Shown here piece by piece: positions 63,851 through 64,000 of a DNA stretch of 64,000 nt (position 1 is the first letter of the stretch; every line of letters starts with the position of its first letter). Position numbers and translations under genes: made by a program. The notes beneath the pieces were generated by a model. That model had not been told where the DNA came from. It ran no database searches and saw only the letters and a program-made list of their open reading frames with translations. Source of the stretch: Protonemura montana (lineage: Eukaryota; Arthropoda; Insecta; Plecoptera; Nemouridae); contig OX387609.1 of the NCBI GenBank assembly GCA_947568835.1, positions 16,017,208 through 16,081,207 of the forward strand, in the 5' to 3' direction.

Positions 63851-64000
63851 AGTTTGTTGATTTCAGCACTACTAGCAACTGGTATAAGGGAGGTGCTACA
63901 ACGGTTGCATTGTCAAGCTGGCTTTCTGGGTTTTAGTTGATCATCACAGTGCAGTGAGGATAAAGCAACCGATTCCATGAAGCTTGCTTATTAATACTGA
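63851..64000. other. TRIP12 intron 19, right edge
   Basis: Unique sequence, no exon recognised. Confidence 0.35.

Overview
The window is eukaryotic, almost certainly arthropod (probably insect). Its genes are split by GT-AG introns whose phases I could join exactly. The proteins are animal DNA primase large subunit (PRIM2) and the HECT-type E3 ligase TRIP12 (Drosophila ctrip). A short run of the arthropod telomere motif TTAGG is present, and most of the rest is transposon and satellite DNA. I could not identify the species.

Layout. Bases 1-2225 are a 52-bp satellite built from a tRNA-like sequence. Two small secreted-protein genes lie on the minus strand (4654-5022 and 5648-7502). PRIM2 lies on the plus strand: seven phase-compatible exons run from 9682 to the stop at 22094, and the N-terminal exon was not found. 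TRIP12 starts at 29594 and leaves the window after exon 19 (62490). The 19 exons total 3597 bp, exactly 1199 codons, all phase-consistent. The HECT domain lies beyond the right edge. Two non-LTR retrotransposons are present on the minus strand, one fairly intact (10440-12350) and one broken and twice interrupted (about 31440-35900).

Repeats. Two families derive from RNA polymerase III genes. One is a 5S rRNA-headed SINE (91-bp head unit, many copies). The other is a fold-back family carrying a tRNA-like cloverleaf (52-bp head unit). In both, the head containing the internal promoter has been multiplied in tandem while the tail stays single. Inside the TRIP12 and PRIM2 introns there are also at least eleven other tandem arrays, with units of 29, 35, 43, 44, 45, 47, 49, 54, 64, 70 and 80 bp. 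Several begin or end within a few bases of a splice site. Three are made of splice-site material: a 70-bp unit carrying branch region, acceptor and the first 38 bases of exon 13 (seven copies); a 43-bp unit carrying branch-like and acceptor-like sequence in front of exon 6 (twelve copies); and a duplicated exon-10 donor flanking a 5S array.

The most notable points are this splice-site-module amplification in TRIP12, the parallel multiplication of two unrelated Pol III promoter heads, and a SINE that landed in the stop codon of a small secreted-protein gene. PRIM2 acts in DNA replication priming and TRIP12 in ubiquitin-dependent protein turnover; nothing here ties the two functionally beyond adjacency and same orientation.
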